Assembly (NCBI RefSeq): GCF_001425605.1
Contig: NZ_LMRG01000010.1
Location: forward strand, 1 to 64,000
DNA: 64,000 nucleotides
Direction of reading: 5' to 3'
Source: Rhizobium sp. Leaf453
Lineage (GTDB): Bacteria; Pseudomonadota; Alphaproteobacteria; Rhizobiales; Rhizobiaceae
This document shows positions 27,246 through 36,415 of the stretch, piece after piece; the first letter of the stretch is position 1; each line of letters starts with the position of its first letter. The position numbers and the translations under genes are program-made. The notes under the pieces are model-generated. The model ran no database searches, was not told the DNA's origin, and saw only the letters and a list, made by a program, of their open reading frames with translations.

Positions 27246-28709
27246 ATGACGTTTCATGCCAAGATCAACGGCTATGCCAATCCTGCTCTTCATGCGGAAG
27301 GCCTTTATATCGGCGGTAAATGGAGAAAGGGCGGCGGAATAGCCGTGATGGACCCATCCACTGGCGAAAAACTAGCTGAAGTCGCGGATGCTTCGATTGA
27401 AGATGCGATGCAAGCTGTTGATGCCGCAGAGGCCGCGGCATCAGCATGGCGTGCCACGCCGGCGCGCAAACGCTCGGAAATCCTGCGGCGCTGGTTCGAG
27501 CTCATGACGCAACATGCCGAAGAGCTAGCCACGCTCATTGCGCTGGAAAACGGCAAGGCGCTGCCTGACGCGCGCGGCGAAGTCGCTTACGCCGCAGAAT
27601 TCTTCCGCTGGTATGCAGAAGAAGCGACACGCATCCCCGGCGAATATCGCCACACGCCTTCCGGTTCACATTATATCATCGTCGATCACGAGCCTATCGG
27701 TATCGCGGTGCTGATCACGCCCTGGAACTTTCCGGCCGCCATGGCGACGCGAAAGATCGGTCCGGCTTTGGCGGCGGGTTGCACAGTTATACTGAAGCCG
27801 GCCTCAGAAACACCGCTGACAGCCTATGCCATGGCACGGCTTGGCGAAGAGGCTGGCGTGCCGGCAGGCGTCGTCAATGTGCTGACGACAAGCAAGCCCG
27901 GCGCGGTGACCAACGCCATGCTGGCTGACCCCCGCGTGCGCAAGCTCTCCTTCACCGGCTCCACCGGCGTCGGGCGGACACTTCTTGCTGAAGCTTCAAA
28001 GTCCGTGGTCAGTTGCTCGATGGAACTTGGCGGCAACGCCCCCTTCATCGTCTTCGACGACGCTGACCTGGAGGCCGCCCTTGATGGCGCCATGATCGCA
28101 AAGATGCGCAACGCGGGTGAGGCCTGCACTGCCGCCAACCGCTTCTACGTCCAAGCCGGCATCCATGATGCCTTCGTCGCCGGCCTCACCGCGCGCATGG
28201 CCGCGCTGAAGATCGGTCCCGGCTATGATCCTGCAACACAGTGTGGGCCGATGATCACTACGAATGCCGTGCGTAAGATCGACAGACTGGTCACGGAAGC
28301 TATTGCGGCGGGTGCACGCGCGACGACCGGCGGCCAGCCGCTTTCGGAAAACGGCTATTTCTACCCGCCGACCGTTCTCGAAAACGTGCCTACAGACGCT
28401 GCGATCGCGCGTGAAGAAATCTTTGGTCCTGTCGCGCCGGTCTATAAATTCGTTACCGAAGACGAAGCTGTCCAGCTGGCGAATAATACCGAATACGGCC
28501 TTGCTGCCTACGTCTATACCCAGGACCTGAAACGGGCGATGAACGTCGGCAAACGAATTGAGACAGGCATGCTCGGGATCAACAGGGGATTGATGTCGGA
28601 CCCGGCCGCACCCTTTGGCGGCGTCAAACAGAGTGGTCTCGGCCGTGAGGGCGGTGTTACGGGCATTCTGGAGTTTATGGAGGCAAAGTATTACGCAGTG
28701 GATTACTGA
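27246..28709 (+). CDS. NAD(P)-dependent aldehyde dehydrogenase, GabD-like
   Basis: A 487-residue aldehyde dehydrogenase. Catalytic N161 (TPWNFP), E260 (MELGGNAPF) and nucleophile C294 (GEACTAANR) are all present. Similarity is closest to the succinate-semialdehyde/glutarate-semialdehyde group, judged by ITPWNFPAAMATRK and SFTGSTGVGR, but the real aldehyde may be the product of the neighbouring iron ADH. It starts 15 bases after the ADH stop and has AAGGA upstream. Confidence 0.87.
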   Translation: MTFHAKINGYANPALHAEGLYIGGKWRKGGGIAVMDPSTGEKLAEVADASIEDAMQAVDAAEAAASAWRATPARKRSEILRRWFELMTQHAEELATLIALENGKALPDARGEVAYAAEFFRWYAEEATRIPGEYRHTPSGSHYIIVDHEPIGIAVLITPWNFPAAMATRKIGPALAAGCTVILKPASETPLTAYAMARLGEEAGVPAGVVNVLTTSKPGAVTNAMLADPRVRKLSFTGSTGVGRTLLAEASKSVVSCSMELGGNAPFIVFDDADLEAALDGAMIAKMRNAGEACTAANRFYVQAGIHDAFVAGLTARMAALKIGPGYDPATQCGPMITTNAVRKIDRLVTEAIAAGARATTGGQPLSENGYFYPPTVLENVPTDAAIAREEIFGPVAPVYKFVTEDEAVQLANNTEYGLAAYVYTQDLKRAMNVGKRIETGMLGINRGLMSDPAAPFGGVKQSGLGREGGVTGILEFMEAKYYAVDY

Positions 28710-28724
28710 GACCGGAGGAGCCCG

Positions 28725-29564
28725 ATGACGTCACAAGATCTTTACCTAATTCGCGATTTCGTACCCGATTTCGACGCTATTGCTGCCGAATTTGCAGAAC
28801 GCAGCAGGCAACTGTCGGCCAAGTCCAAGCTGATTGCTGATATTCGGTATGGCGTACCCGGCAGGGAGGTCCTGGACGTCATCCTGCCCGATAACCTCAA
28901 GGTCGGTGCTCCATTGCATGTCTTCGTTCATGGCGGCTATTGGCGATCCGGTGAGAAGGAAAACTATCGTCTCATCGCCACCCCGGTCTTTGCAGCCGGG
29001 GGTATCGCCGCTATCGTCGAATATGACCTGATGCCCGGTCAACGCCTTGGCGTTTTGGTGGATCAGGTGCGGCGGTCGATATTATGGCTTCAGAAACATG
29101 CGGCCGGCTTTGGCGCAGACCCGCACAAAATAACCGTCAGCGGCCACTCGGCGGGCGCGCATCTTGCTTCCTTTCTCGCCGCCAGAGCCCCTGGAGAGGC
29201 AGAGCGCGCTTCCCTACCCGCTCTGCAGGAGATGTTGCTGGTGAGCGGGATATACGATCTGTCCGGAATTCCGGATAGCTTCCTGCGCGAGGAAGTCCAG
29301 ATGACCTCCGCAGAAGCTGCCGCATGGTCGCCTTTGACAGCAACCCAACTACCTTCGCCCCGGCGGACAATCGCGTTTGGTGCGGAGGAAACATCGCCCT
29401 TCCAAGAACAGGCGTTGGCGCTGAGCATGAAACTGGCCACGAACAATAGTCCTGCGCAACTACTGTCGGTGCCGGGCCTCAACCATATGAGTGTCGTTCT
29501 GGATCTGGCGGACCCTTTTGGCCATCTCGGAGGTCGCGTTGTGGACATGATTTCGCGGTGCTGA
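28725..29564 (+). CDS. alpha/beta hydrolase, arylformamidase-like
   Basis: A 279-residue esterase. The oxyanion motif is HGGYW (69-73), the nucleophile is S142 in SGHSAGAHL, and a C-terminal histidine lies in GLNHMSV. The HGGYW plus GHSAGAHL combination is typical of kynurenine formamidase-like and carboxylesterase-like enzymes of the HSL group. It is the last gene of the plus-strand operon (16 bases after the aldehyde dehydrogenase), so it may open an ester or lactone in the same pathway. Confidence 0.82.
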   Translation: MTSQDLYLIRDFVPDFDAIAAEFAERSRQLSAKSKLIADIRYGVPGREVLDVILPDNLKVGAPLHVFVHGGYWRSGEKENYRLIATPVFAAGGIAAIVEYDLMPGQRLGVLVDQVRRSILWLQKHAAGFGADPHKITVSGHSAGAHLASFLAARAPGEAERASLPALQEMLLVSGIYDLSGIPDSFLREEVQMTSAEAAAWSPLTATQLPSPRRTIAFGAEETSPFQEQALALSMKLATNNSPAQLLSVPGLNHMSVVLDLADPFGHLGGRVVDMISRC

Positions 29565-29603
29565 CCAGTTCTTTTTGACGGGTCCAGCCATTGCTCCGAG
29601 AAG

Positions 29604-29628
29604 CACGGGCCACTTAAGTCGGCCCGTG
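29604..29628 (+). terminator. inverted repeat, probable operon end
   Basis: CACGGGCC at 29604-29611 pairs with GGCCCGTG at 29621-29628 around a 9-base loop. It lies 40 bases after the last gene of the plus-strand operon. No T-run follows, so a factor-independent terminator is only possible. Confidence 0.4.
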
Positions 29629-29637
29629 AGTTGCGAT

Positions 29638-29962
29638 CATAAAAGCTCAGCCAGTTCACCGGCACTAAAGCCTTTATACTTGTGGTATCGGCTTGCAGGA
29701 CTTTGTTCGTCCAATCGCGATTGCTGATCAGTGCTCGCCCCGCAGCGACCAAGTCGAATTCTTTGCGATCCATTCGGGCCAACAATTTATCTTTGCCGAC
29801 GCTAATCGAACTCTCGCCTGCGAAAGCCTTCAAGAATTTGTCGGAAAGGTCGGCGGAACCGACGCTGATGGCAGAAGCCTCTGTCCGCCTTTTTGCCCAA
29901 CCGACAAAATTGGGAACATACTCCCCGCCGATTTCAGGAAACTCTGGCTCCCACGAGCGCCG
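29638..29962 (-). pseudogene. old yellow enzyme (NADH:flavin oxidoreductase) remnant
   Basis: The minus-strand frame reads FVGWAKRRTEASAISVGSAD, then KAFAGESS, then DRKEFDLVAAGRALISNRDW. This matches the C-terminal phosphate-binding half of the old yellow enzyme TIM barrel. The N-terminal FMN-binding and catalytic part is absent, and the frame runs into the hydrolase gene on the other strand without its own stop. It is a truncated, inactive copy. Confidence 0.7.
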
Positions 29963-30129
29963 CTAGTGAGGGCGTTGTCGTCATTGCATTTTCGCCGACG
30001 CTGCGTTGGCGGCCCCGTCAATGGTATCGGCAATGACCGCCGGCTGCGCTGAACTCGTTTTGACTGCGCAGGGATATGGCATGGCGAATGTACAGACACC
30101 TTCCATCGGCTATCCGCTGCAACGATTGG

Positions 30130-30470
30130 GGCAATGATGGAATTGAACGGGTCGCCGGACGGGTCGCGTCCCACACGGGACCAGACCTTTTCCTCCATCG
30201 CTTCGAGCGCGACCTCAAATGCAAACACTTTCGAAATGGACTGGAACGGAAAAACGACGCTGGCATTGCCTGCGGCTGTCGCCGTTCCGTCACGAAGGAA
30301 TACGGCGATACCGAACCGATCGAAATCCGTCTGCGCGGCGGAGGTTTTCCAGCAGTTTCCTCTTTCGCGACCGCTTCATCAAAGGCAGTTGGCGTCGCTT
30401 TGCGGACCCGCGCAAAGACCTCGTCCAGAATGGACTTCAACGCCTTTTGGTTAATCGCGCCTCCCCTCAT
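30130..30470 (-). pseudogene. glsA: glutaminase, truncated and frameshifted
   Basis: The minus strand begins like GlsA (KALKSILDEVFARV). After one frameshift it continues with DRFGIAVFLRDGTATAAGN, FPFQSISKVFAFEVALEA and VWSRVGRDPSGDPFNSI, which include the catalytic Ser-Ile-Ser-Lys motif. It stops matching after FNSI, roughly a third of the way in. The rest of the beta-lactamase-like fold is missing, so it cannot be active. I see no gene in 29963-30129 or in 30471-30601. Confidence 0.75.
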
Positions 30471-30601
30471 ATCATCTCCTCATGCATGCGCTTAGCGATC
30501 CGTGTTTCAACCGCAATTGCCGCTGCGATGCCGCGTCGAACAAGATCCGCAAGACTTCGTGGGCGTGTCTCACCGTTATGAACACGCTCTTGGGCACGTG
30601 C

Positions 30602-31597
30602 TCAATCCATAGCCGCCCCAACCGTGTCGGCGACATAGGCACCACGTTCACCCATGGGCATAGGCACTCCCGTTGTCGTATCCCGAACGGTCTGGTGCTC
30701 AAGCTCCGCATTCAATTCAGCGCCGACGATCACGATGATCACGGAGATCCAGGTCCAGATCATGAAGCCGATCAGCGCGCCGAGCGCGCCATAGGTGGCC
30801 TCATAGTTGGCGAAGGTCGACAGATAGAGCGAAAACAGGATTGAGGCCGCAAGCCAGAACAGCGTGCTGAACACAGCCCCCCAGGTCAGCCAACGGATCT
30901 TCGCATGCTCCCGGCTGGGCCCGACCTGGTAGATCAGCGCGACTCCAGCACCAATGACTGTGAGGACAATCGGCCAGCGCAGGATGCGGATTAGCGTTTC
31001 CTGCCAGCGATCGAGCCAAAGATAGGAGAGGAGCGCCGGCACCCCGCCGATCGCAGCGATGAACACGGCAGCCAGAAGCAAAGCCATGCCGGTAAAGGCG
31101 AGAGAGATCAGGTTGAGGCGGATGATGCCGCGTTTCTCCACCTCGCCATAGGCGATATTCATCGCATCGAAAAGCGCCTTGATAGCGCTGTTGGCGCTCC
31201 ACAAAGCTATGGCAAGACCGACCAGAAAGCTTGTGCTCAGGGTCGATGCTTTTGCCTGAACGAGAACATTCAGCTGCGTCAGGATGATATCGAAGGCACC
31301 GGGCGGCAGGATATCCGCAATGAATGTAATATGCTTGGCCATGGTGGCGGGGTCGGCGATGAAACCATAAAGTGACACGAGCGCACCGAGCGCTGGAAAC
31401 AGCGACAAGAGGATGTAGAATGTCACGCCGGCGGCCACCAGCGTCACCCGATCAGCAATAATTTCTCCGGTCAGTCGCCAGAATACATCTCGCAAACCCT
31501 TGGCTGGAATCTCGTTGGGTGTTGCGGCATTGCGCCCACGCCCCGGCTCTTCCCGCTCGATTTCAACAGATGTGCTTGTGCCGTCGTCGTATCGCAT
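30602..31597 (-). CDS. YihY/BrkB-family inner membrane protein
   Basis: A 331-residue membrane protein with about six transmembrane segments after a charged cytoplasmic N-terminus of some 40 residues. Family marks include ADRVTLVAAGVTFYILLSLFP and the C-terminal YGALGALIGFMIWTWIS. The family was once called ribonuclease BN, but that activity belongs to another protein; its real role is unknown. The ATG at 31597 is chosen because the 51 residues before it in frame look non-coding. Confidence 0.82.
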   Translation of the reverse strand: MRYDDGTSTSVEIEREEPGRGRNAATPNEIPAKGLRDVFWRLTGEIIADRVTLVAAGVTFYILLSLFPALGALVSLYGFIADPATMAKHITFIADILPPGAFDIILTQLNVLVQAKASTLSTSFLVGLAIALWSANSAIKALFDAMNIAYGEVEKRGIIRLNLISLAFTGMALLLAAVFIAAIGGVPALLSYLWLDRWQETLIRILRWPIVLTVIGAGVALIYQVGPSREHAKIRWLTWGAVFSTLFWLAASILFSLYLSTFANYEATYGALGALIGFMIWTWISVIIVIVGAELNAELEHQTVRDTTTGVPMPMGERGAYVADTVGAAMD

Positions 31598-31829
31598 GCC
31601 CTTGCCTTTCGGCCTGTTCAGATAGTGCACGAGGAAAACTTGACGACTGGCAAACGCACAAAATTTCAACGTCTGGCGCAGGGAGCGGCGCATTTCGAGA
31701 TACGCAACCTGTGGATCAGGTGTGCGGCCTGTCTTGGTCATACTGCGCATTCCGCCTTCTCTGGAGCCGCAAGAGGCAATGCCAAGTTGGTTGCCGTTGG
31801 TTGTAGATGCTGCAGTGGCGGGAGCTTGA

Positions 31830-32372
31830 GGCTGTCATCTCAGAGGTATAGTCGGCCCACAGGCTGAATGCGTCAGCCCGCGCGTGGCGGAATGAGACGG
31901 CGGTCAGGGTGTAGCGGCGGGGACGGAAGATCGTGTTGATTTGGTCATGGGCTGACAGGGAGCGCTGTGCCTGACGCGACGATTTGAACCGACCCATGAT
32001 CTTCTCGCGCTTGCGGGTCTGCCGGTGAGAATACGTGATCCTGTTGTTCAAACCCTTGTGCGCCCTATGGTCGGTGTCTGGAGCGATAGTTCGGATTGGC
32101 GTGACGTAGCTGCCGAGCTTGTCCGTCACGACCACGCGCGGCAGACCAGACTGCCTGACCAGTCTGGAGAGGAAGCGCTTTGCTGCGTTCGCGTTGCGGC
32201 GTGCTTGAACCCGGATGTCGAGAACATCACCGTCGGCATCAATGGCGCGCCATAGCCTGAGTTTCCTGCCGCCCATCGTGATGACGGCCTCATCCATATG
32301 CCACTTGTCATCAGGTTTTGACCGATCCCTACGGATGCAGTTCGCGACGGGTCGAAGGACCTCGTGTTCAGC
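31830..32372 (-). mobile_element. IS6-family transposase remnant
   Basis: The minus strand encodes an IS6/IS26-type DDE transposase from about RRDRSKPDDKWHMDEAVITM through LRLWRAIDADGDVLD and VVTDKLGSY to RHARADAFSLWADYTSEM. The N-terminal helix-turn-helix and the start are missing. The proper stop is lost on the right, where the frame reads into unrelated sequence. Internal changes (NNRITYSHRQTRKRE) suggest decay. No clean terminal repeats were found. Confidence 0.75.
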
Positions 32373-32424
32373 CATTACTCCCCGTAAAACTGGAACCCAA
32401 ACGTCCCGACAGAAAGGCAAGACC

Positions 32425-32840
32425 ATGCGAACGAAACACGTATCAATCGTCCTAGCGTTGCTGGCGAGCAACGCGCTCTGCACCTATCCCGTTTCTGCCG
32501 ACGACGCGTCCCATGCTGGCATGGCAAACATGAGCGCCGGAGGACACGAGGCGGCCTACATGGCCGAAAACGCGACCGCGATGACCAGGATGATGGCGGA
32601 GACGGACGTCAAGCCGACGGGAGACGTCGACAAGGACTTCGTGGCGATGATGACCCCACATCATCAGGGCGCCATCGACATGGCGGCCGCCGTCGGGAAA
32701 CACGGCAAGATGAACGGATCCGCGAGATGGAGCAGAAGATCATCACTGATCAGCAGCAGGAAATAACCGCGATGAAGCTCGCGCTCGGCGATCCCGCGTC
32801 ACCTGCGCTCTTGGTGTTGTTGCGCGCGCGGCATGTCTGA
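32425..32840 (+). pseudogene. DUF305 protein with a frameshift
   Basis: The gene starts at the ATG 32425 with a signal peptide (ending PVSADDA) and carries the DUF305 hallmark DFVAMMTPHHQGAIDMA, in which the His pair may bind metal. A one-base loss near 32710 (GGCAAGATGAACGG) throws the frame off, giving an early stop at 32766. In the shifted frame the family continues as ERIREMEQKIITDQQQE to a stop at 32840. DUF305 proteins are often found with copper resistance genes; none is visible here. Confidence 0.7.
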
Positions 32841-33003
32841 TCTTTCTCGAAACACCGGGCTTACGCGACCTGCGCTCTACAGAGCATTGAGTGGGGAAGG
32901 CAACCGTGAGTTCGGCACGATCGCAAAAGTAGCTTACGCGCTTGGTTACAGGCTGAATCTGGTACTGAAATCTGATGGCGCATCGACCGTCGCGGCAAAA
33001 TAA
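32833..33003 (+). pseudogene. HigA-like antitoxin fragment
   Basis: A 56-codon frame from the ATG at 32833 reads TGLTRPALYRALSGEGNREF then GTIAKVAYALGYRLNLVL. This is the helix-turn-helix of HigA2-type addiction module antidotes (usually around 95 residues). The N-terminal half is missing and no toxin gene precedes it, so it is a stranded fragment. It overlaps the end of the DUF305 remnant by 8 bases. Confidence 0.5.
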
Positions 33004-33273
33004 AAGGCATATTCAAGTCTCAGCTATGCGCCGCCACCGGTCTTACATAACCAATCGGATAAGCATTTTTACTCCATTAGCGCCTTAATAAAAACGAGCC
33101 TATACTCCCGTATTTTCTATATAGATCAATCACATAGCAATGCTATGACGTAAGCATATCCATGGAACAACGCCGATTATCCTGAGTTGGGGGCAGCCAA
33201 ATCATGGGCGGCGGGTGTTGTAAACATTTGGGCATCACAATCGGAGGCCTCCACCTCGCTATCCCTTCGGCAT
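33004..33273. other. AT-rich intergenic region with a palindrome
   Basis: About 270 bases, more AT-rich than their surroundings, with no gene. A perfect 15-base palindrome (CATAGCA-A-TGCTATG) lies at 33133-33147. The flanking genes converge on this gap, so the palindrome has no obvious promoter to serve; it may be left from a lost gene. Confidence 0.4.
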
Positions 33274-34017
33274 TCAATGCTTGAGAATCTGGCTGAGGAA
33301 GAGCTTGGTCCGTTCGTGCTGGGGATTTGTGAAGAACATCTCCGGATTGCCATCTTCGACGATCTGGCCGGAGTTCATGAAGATGACTCGGTCAGCAACA
33401 GCGCGAGCAAAACCCATTTCATGTGTGACGCAGACCATCGTCATGCCATCCCGGGCAAGGCTCGTCATCGTGTCGAGAACTTCCGAGACCATTTCCGGGT
33501 CGAGCGCCGAGGTCGGCTCGTCGAAGAGCATGACGGCCGGCTCCATGCAGAGGCTGCGGGCGATCGCGACGCGCTGCTGCTGGCCGCCGGATAGCTGGAC
33601 CGGATATTTGTTGGCCTGCTCCGGAATGCGGACGCGCTCCAGGAACCGCAACGCTGTTTTCTTGGCCTCCGTGGCAGCCACTCCCTTGATCCACATCGGC
33701 CCGACCATGCAATTCATCAGCACGGTCATGTGGGGAAACAGGTTGAAGTGCTGGAACACCATGCCGACATTCTTGCGGACCCCGGCAACGTTGCGCATCT
33801 TGTCGTGCAGCGTGATGCCGTTGACGATGATCTCGCCCTTCTGATGGGCCTCAAGCCGGTTGAAGCAGCGGATAAGGGTCGATTTACCGGAGCCTGATGG
33901 CCCACAGACGACGATGCGCTCGCCTTTCCTCACCGTCAGGTTGATGTCCTTTAGCACCTGGAACGCGCCATACCATTTGGCGACATCCTTCGCCTCGATG
34001 ATCAGGTCCATGCTCAT
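33274..34017 (-). CDS. polar amino acid ABC transporter ATP-binding protein
   Basis: A 247-residue GlnQ/HisP-type ATPase. Walker A is GPSGSGKST, the signature is [15 protein letters not shown], and Walker B is [15 protein letters not shown], followed by the H-loop [10 protein letters not shown]. It energises the permease whose gene overlaps its start by 4 bases. It is the last gene of a long minus-strand set that also encodes flavin monooxygenase enzymes, so the cargo may be an amino acid or a small nitrogen-containing compound degraded by them. Confidence 0.9.
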   Translation of the reverse strand: MSMDLIIEAKDVAKWYGAFQVLKDINLTVRKGERIVVCGPSGSGKSTLIRCFNRLEAHQKGEIIVNGITLHDKMRNVAGVRKNVGMVFQHFNLFPHMTVLMNCMVGPMWIKGVAATEAKKTALRFLERVRIPEQANKYPVQLSGGQQQRVAIARSLCMEPAVMLFDEPTSALDPEMVSEVLDTMTSLARDGMTMVCVTHEMGFARAVADRVIFMNSGQIVEDGNPEMFFTNPQHERTKLFLSQILKH

Positions 34018-34988
34018 CTGACTTTACTCCTGGCGTAATGGCGCTCGATGCGGGACTGGATGAGTTCGAGGCAGATCGACATGATCCAGTAGATAAGCGC
34101 GGTCGAAATCAGCATTTCCATGTGCTGGAAGGTCTTCTGGCCGAGCGTGCGGGCAAGGAACATCAGTTCCCAGACACCGATGACGGACACCAGCGAGCTG
34201 TCCTTCAGCATGGAAATGAACTGGTTTCCGGTCGGCGGAATGATGACCGGTAGCGCCTGCGGCAGGATGATCCGGCGAATGGTGATGCCGAAGCCGAAAC
34301 CGATCGCGCGTGAGGCCTCCCACTGGCCGCGATCGATGCTCTGGATGCCGGAGCGGAAGATCTCGGTCATGTAGGCCCCGTAGCAGAGCGACAGTGCGAG
34401 GATGCCGGCCGGCACCGCGTCGATGACGAAACCGAGCTGCGGCAGGCCGAGATAGATCAGGTAGACCTGCATCAGGAGCGGCAGGCCGCGAAAGAAGGAC
34501 GTGTAGAAGCTGGCGATCGCGTAGGCGAAACCGTTGGTCGAGAGCTTGGCGACGGCACCGAGAATTGCGATGACGGAAGCGATGACGATTGAGATCGCGG
34601 ACACATAGAGCGTCGTCACGGCACCTTGCGTAATCAGAAACGGCAGCTTTTCCCAGATGAACGGCCGGCTGAGATGAAAGGTCTCGAAGAAGGCGAGAAA
34701 GAGCATCAGCAGCTCGAACCAGACGATGGCGATCTGTACCTTCAGCGGCGCGAAACCGATCAGCACCACGTTCAGCGAAAAGATCACCGCGACGACGAAG
34801 GCGACGGCGAATCGACCATAAAGTCCGCTTTGCAAGGGGTCGCCGATCACCGGGCGCATCAGCTCGCCCATCGTCGTGCCTGTCAGGTTGAATGCGAGGA
34901 AGACTGCCAGAATGACGGCGAACATCGTGGCGACGAACCACGGCTTGTGCACGAGAACTTCAGCTTCGACTGTATCCGGATAGAGCAT
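34014..34988 (-). CDS. polar amino acid ABC transporter permease
   Basis: A 324-residue permease of the His/Glu/Gln/Arg family. The core (about 110-310) has the EAA loop [20 protein letters not shown] and the typical [17 protein letters not shown]. An N-terminal extension of about 110 residues carries three more hydrophobic segments, seen in longer rhizobial members. Only one permease gene is present, so a homodimeric channel is likely. Its end overlaps the ATPase start. Confidence 0.87.
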   Translation of the reverse strand: MLYPDTVEAEVLVHKPWFVATMFAVILAVFLAFNLTGTTMGELMRPVIGDPLQSGLYGRFAVAFVVAVIFSLNVVLIGFAPLKVQIAIVWFELLMLFLAFFETFHLSRPFIWEKLPFLITQGAVTTLYVSAISIVIASVIAILGAVAKLSTNGFAYAIASFYTSFFRGLPLLMQVYLIYLGLPQLGFVIDAVPAGILALSLCYGAYMTEIFRSGIQSIDRGQWEASRAIGFGFGITIRRIILPQALPVIIPPTGNQFISMLKDSSLVSVIGVWELMFLARTLGQKTFQHMEMLISTALIYWIMSICLELIQSRIERHYARSKVR

Positions 34989-35042
34989 CTCTTGTCCTTC
35001 GGACGGTTTGGCGGCCCGTGTTGGCAGACCGCCAGAGGGTAG

Positions 35043-35876
35043 TTATTTCACGACGGTGTAGTCGACGCCGTACCACTTGACCGAAAGCTTGCTCAGCGTG
35101 CCGTCGCTCTGCATGCCCTTCACCGCCTCGGAGATCTTGGCGTCGAATTCCGCGTCGCCATGCTCCGTTGCCACAGCCAGTGGCTCGTAGAACACAGGTT
35201 CGCCAAGCTGCTCAATCGGGTATCCGGCCTTCTCTGCGTCCTTGATGCTCGGAAGGGAAGAGACGACCGCGTCGAGACGGGTGCCGTCGCCCAAACGCAG
35301 ATCGTCGAAGGCCGTCGTCGAATTGCTGTAGGACTTCACTTCCTTCGGCTTGAATTCATACTTGAACGCAGGCGCGCCCGCCGCATCCAGCGTCAGCTCC
35401 TGCTTGGCATAGGCCTCGAAGGTGGATGTTGCCGTCGTGCCGATGGTTTTATCGTTGAGATCGGCGAGCGTCGTCGCCTTGCTGTCCTTGTGAACGGCAA
35501 CAGCAGCCGGGGTGTAATAGTAGATCCCGGGGAAATCGAAGATCTCCGCTCTCGCCTTGGTCGGGGTCATCGAGCCGACATGCATGTCCCAGCGACCCGA
35601 CCAGTTGCCGGCGGTGATGATATCCCAACCGGGGGTGACGAATTCGACGCTGACACCCAGGCGTTTGCCGATATCCTTGGCGACATCGACGTCGAAGCCG
35701 TCGAGTTCGTTCTTGTCGTTCATGAAGGATTGCGGTGCCCAGTTAGCATCCGTCGCAACCTTGAGCGTCTTGGCCGCCAGCACGCGGTCCAGCACCGCCC
35801 CGGCATTGGCCGGAAGTGCCGACAATGTAAAGGCGAGCGAAGCTGCAAGCGCCGTCAGTCTGGTGAGATGTCTCAT
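35043..35876 (-). CDS. amino acid ABC transporter binding protein
   Basis: A 277-residue periplasmic binding protein (SBP_bac_3) with a signal peptide ending about LPANAGA. The family region reads LKVATDANWAPQSFMNDKN then LDGFDVDVAKDIGKRLG. It delivers a polar ligand to the adjacent permease. A gap of about 150 bases separates it from the carboxymuconolactone-decarboxylase-like gene, so it may have its own promoter or share the upstream transcript. Confidence 0.88.
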   Translation of the reverse strand: MRHLTRLTALAASLAFTLSALPANAGAVLDRVLAAKTLKVATDANWAPQSFMNDKNELDGFDVDVAKDIGKRLGVSVEFVTPGWDIITAGNWSGRWDMHVGSMTPTKARAEIFDFPGIYYYTPAAVAVHKDSKATTLADLNDKTIGTTATSTFEAYAKQELTLDAAGAPAFKYEFKPKEVKSYSNSTTAFDDLRLGDGTRLDAVVSSLPSIKDAEKAGYPIEQLGEPVFYEPLAVATEHGDAEFDAKISEAVKGMQSDGTLSKLSVKWYGVDYTVVK

Positions 35877-36025
35877 GCTGTCTGTTCCCTTTGTTGTTGA
35901 GGGGTTCTGTGGCTCGACCCTCCCGGTCTCGCCGCCATGGTCGTCATTTAGTCATCACCGGATGCGCTCGGTCTTCCGGTGATCCGGAGCATGTTTGTGC
36001 TGCCGCTTGCTCGAAACGGCGGAAA

Positions 36026-36415
36026 TCAGAGCTCACCCTTCTCGCGCATCTCAGCGCGGACATTGCCTGCCACGCGGAAAGCCTCGGCGCCTGCGGGAAT
36101 GCCGCAATAGACGGCGATCTGAACGAGTGCGGCGCGCAGTTCGTCGTCGGTCACGCCGTTGCTGACCGCGCCGCGGACATGGATGCCGAACTCGTGCATG
36201 CGATTGAGGGCAGCCAGCATTCCAAGGTTGAGAAGGCTGCGTTGCTTGAGATCGAGGCCGTCGTCGGTCCAGGCCGCACCCCAGCAATATTCGTTGAGAA
36301 AATCTTGGAAAGGCCGGGAGAAATCGTCGGCATTGCCGAGAGCACGATCAACATAATCGTCCCCGAGCACCTTGCGTCGCACGGCCTCGCCGGCCTGTCG
36401 TAGCGCCTTATCCAT
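36026..36415 (-). CDS. carboxymuconolactone decarboxylase-family protein
   Basis: A 129-residue all-helical CMD/AhpD-family protein most like PcaC (gamma-carboxymuconolactone decarboxylase). It has the PcaC-type segments LLNLGMLAALNRMHEFGIHV and IAVYCGIPAGAEAFRVA. It lacks the CxxC pair of AhpD peroxidases, which favours a decarboxylase or lactone-related role. It overlaps the stop of the hydrolase gene by 8 bases, so they are translationally coupled. In this setting the substrate need not be carboxymuconolactone. Confidence 0.82.
   Translation of the reverse strand: MDKALRQAGEAVRRKVLGDDYVDRALGNADDFSRPFQDFLNEYCWGAAWTDDGLDLKQRSLLNLGMLAALNRMHEFGIHVRGAVSNGVTDDELRAALVQIAVYCGIPAGAEAFRVAGNVRAEMREKGEL

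Noticed and set aside
30602-31597. Ribonuclease BN
   Set aside because: The protein is of the YihY/BrkB membrane family; the old ribonuclease BN name is not supported for this family.
33164-33190. Possible second EcfG promoter (GGAAC followed by GTT)
   Set aside because: The -10 part reads AGTT rather than CGTT and no gene follows on that strand.
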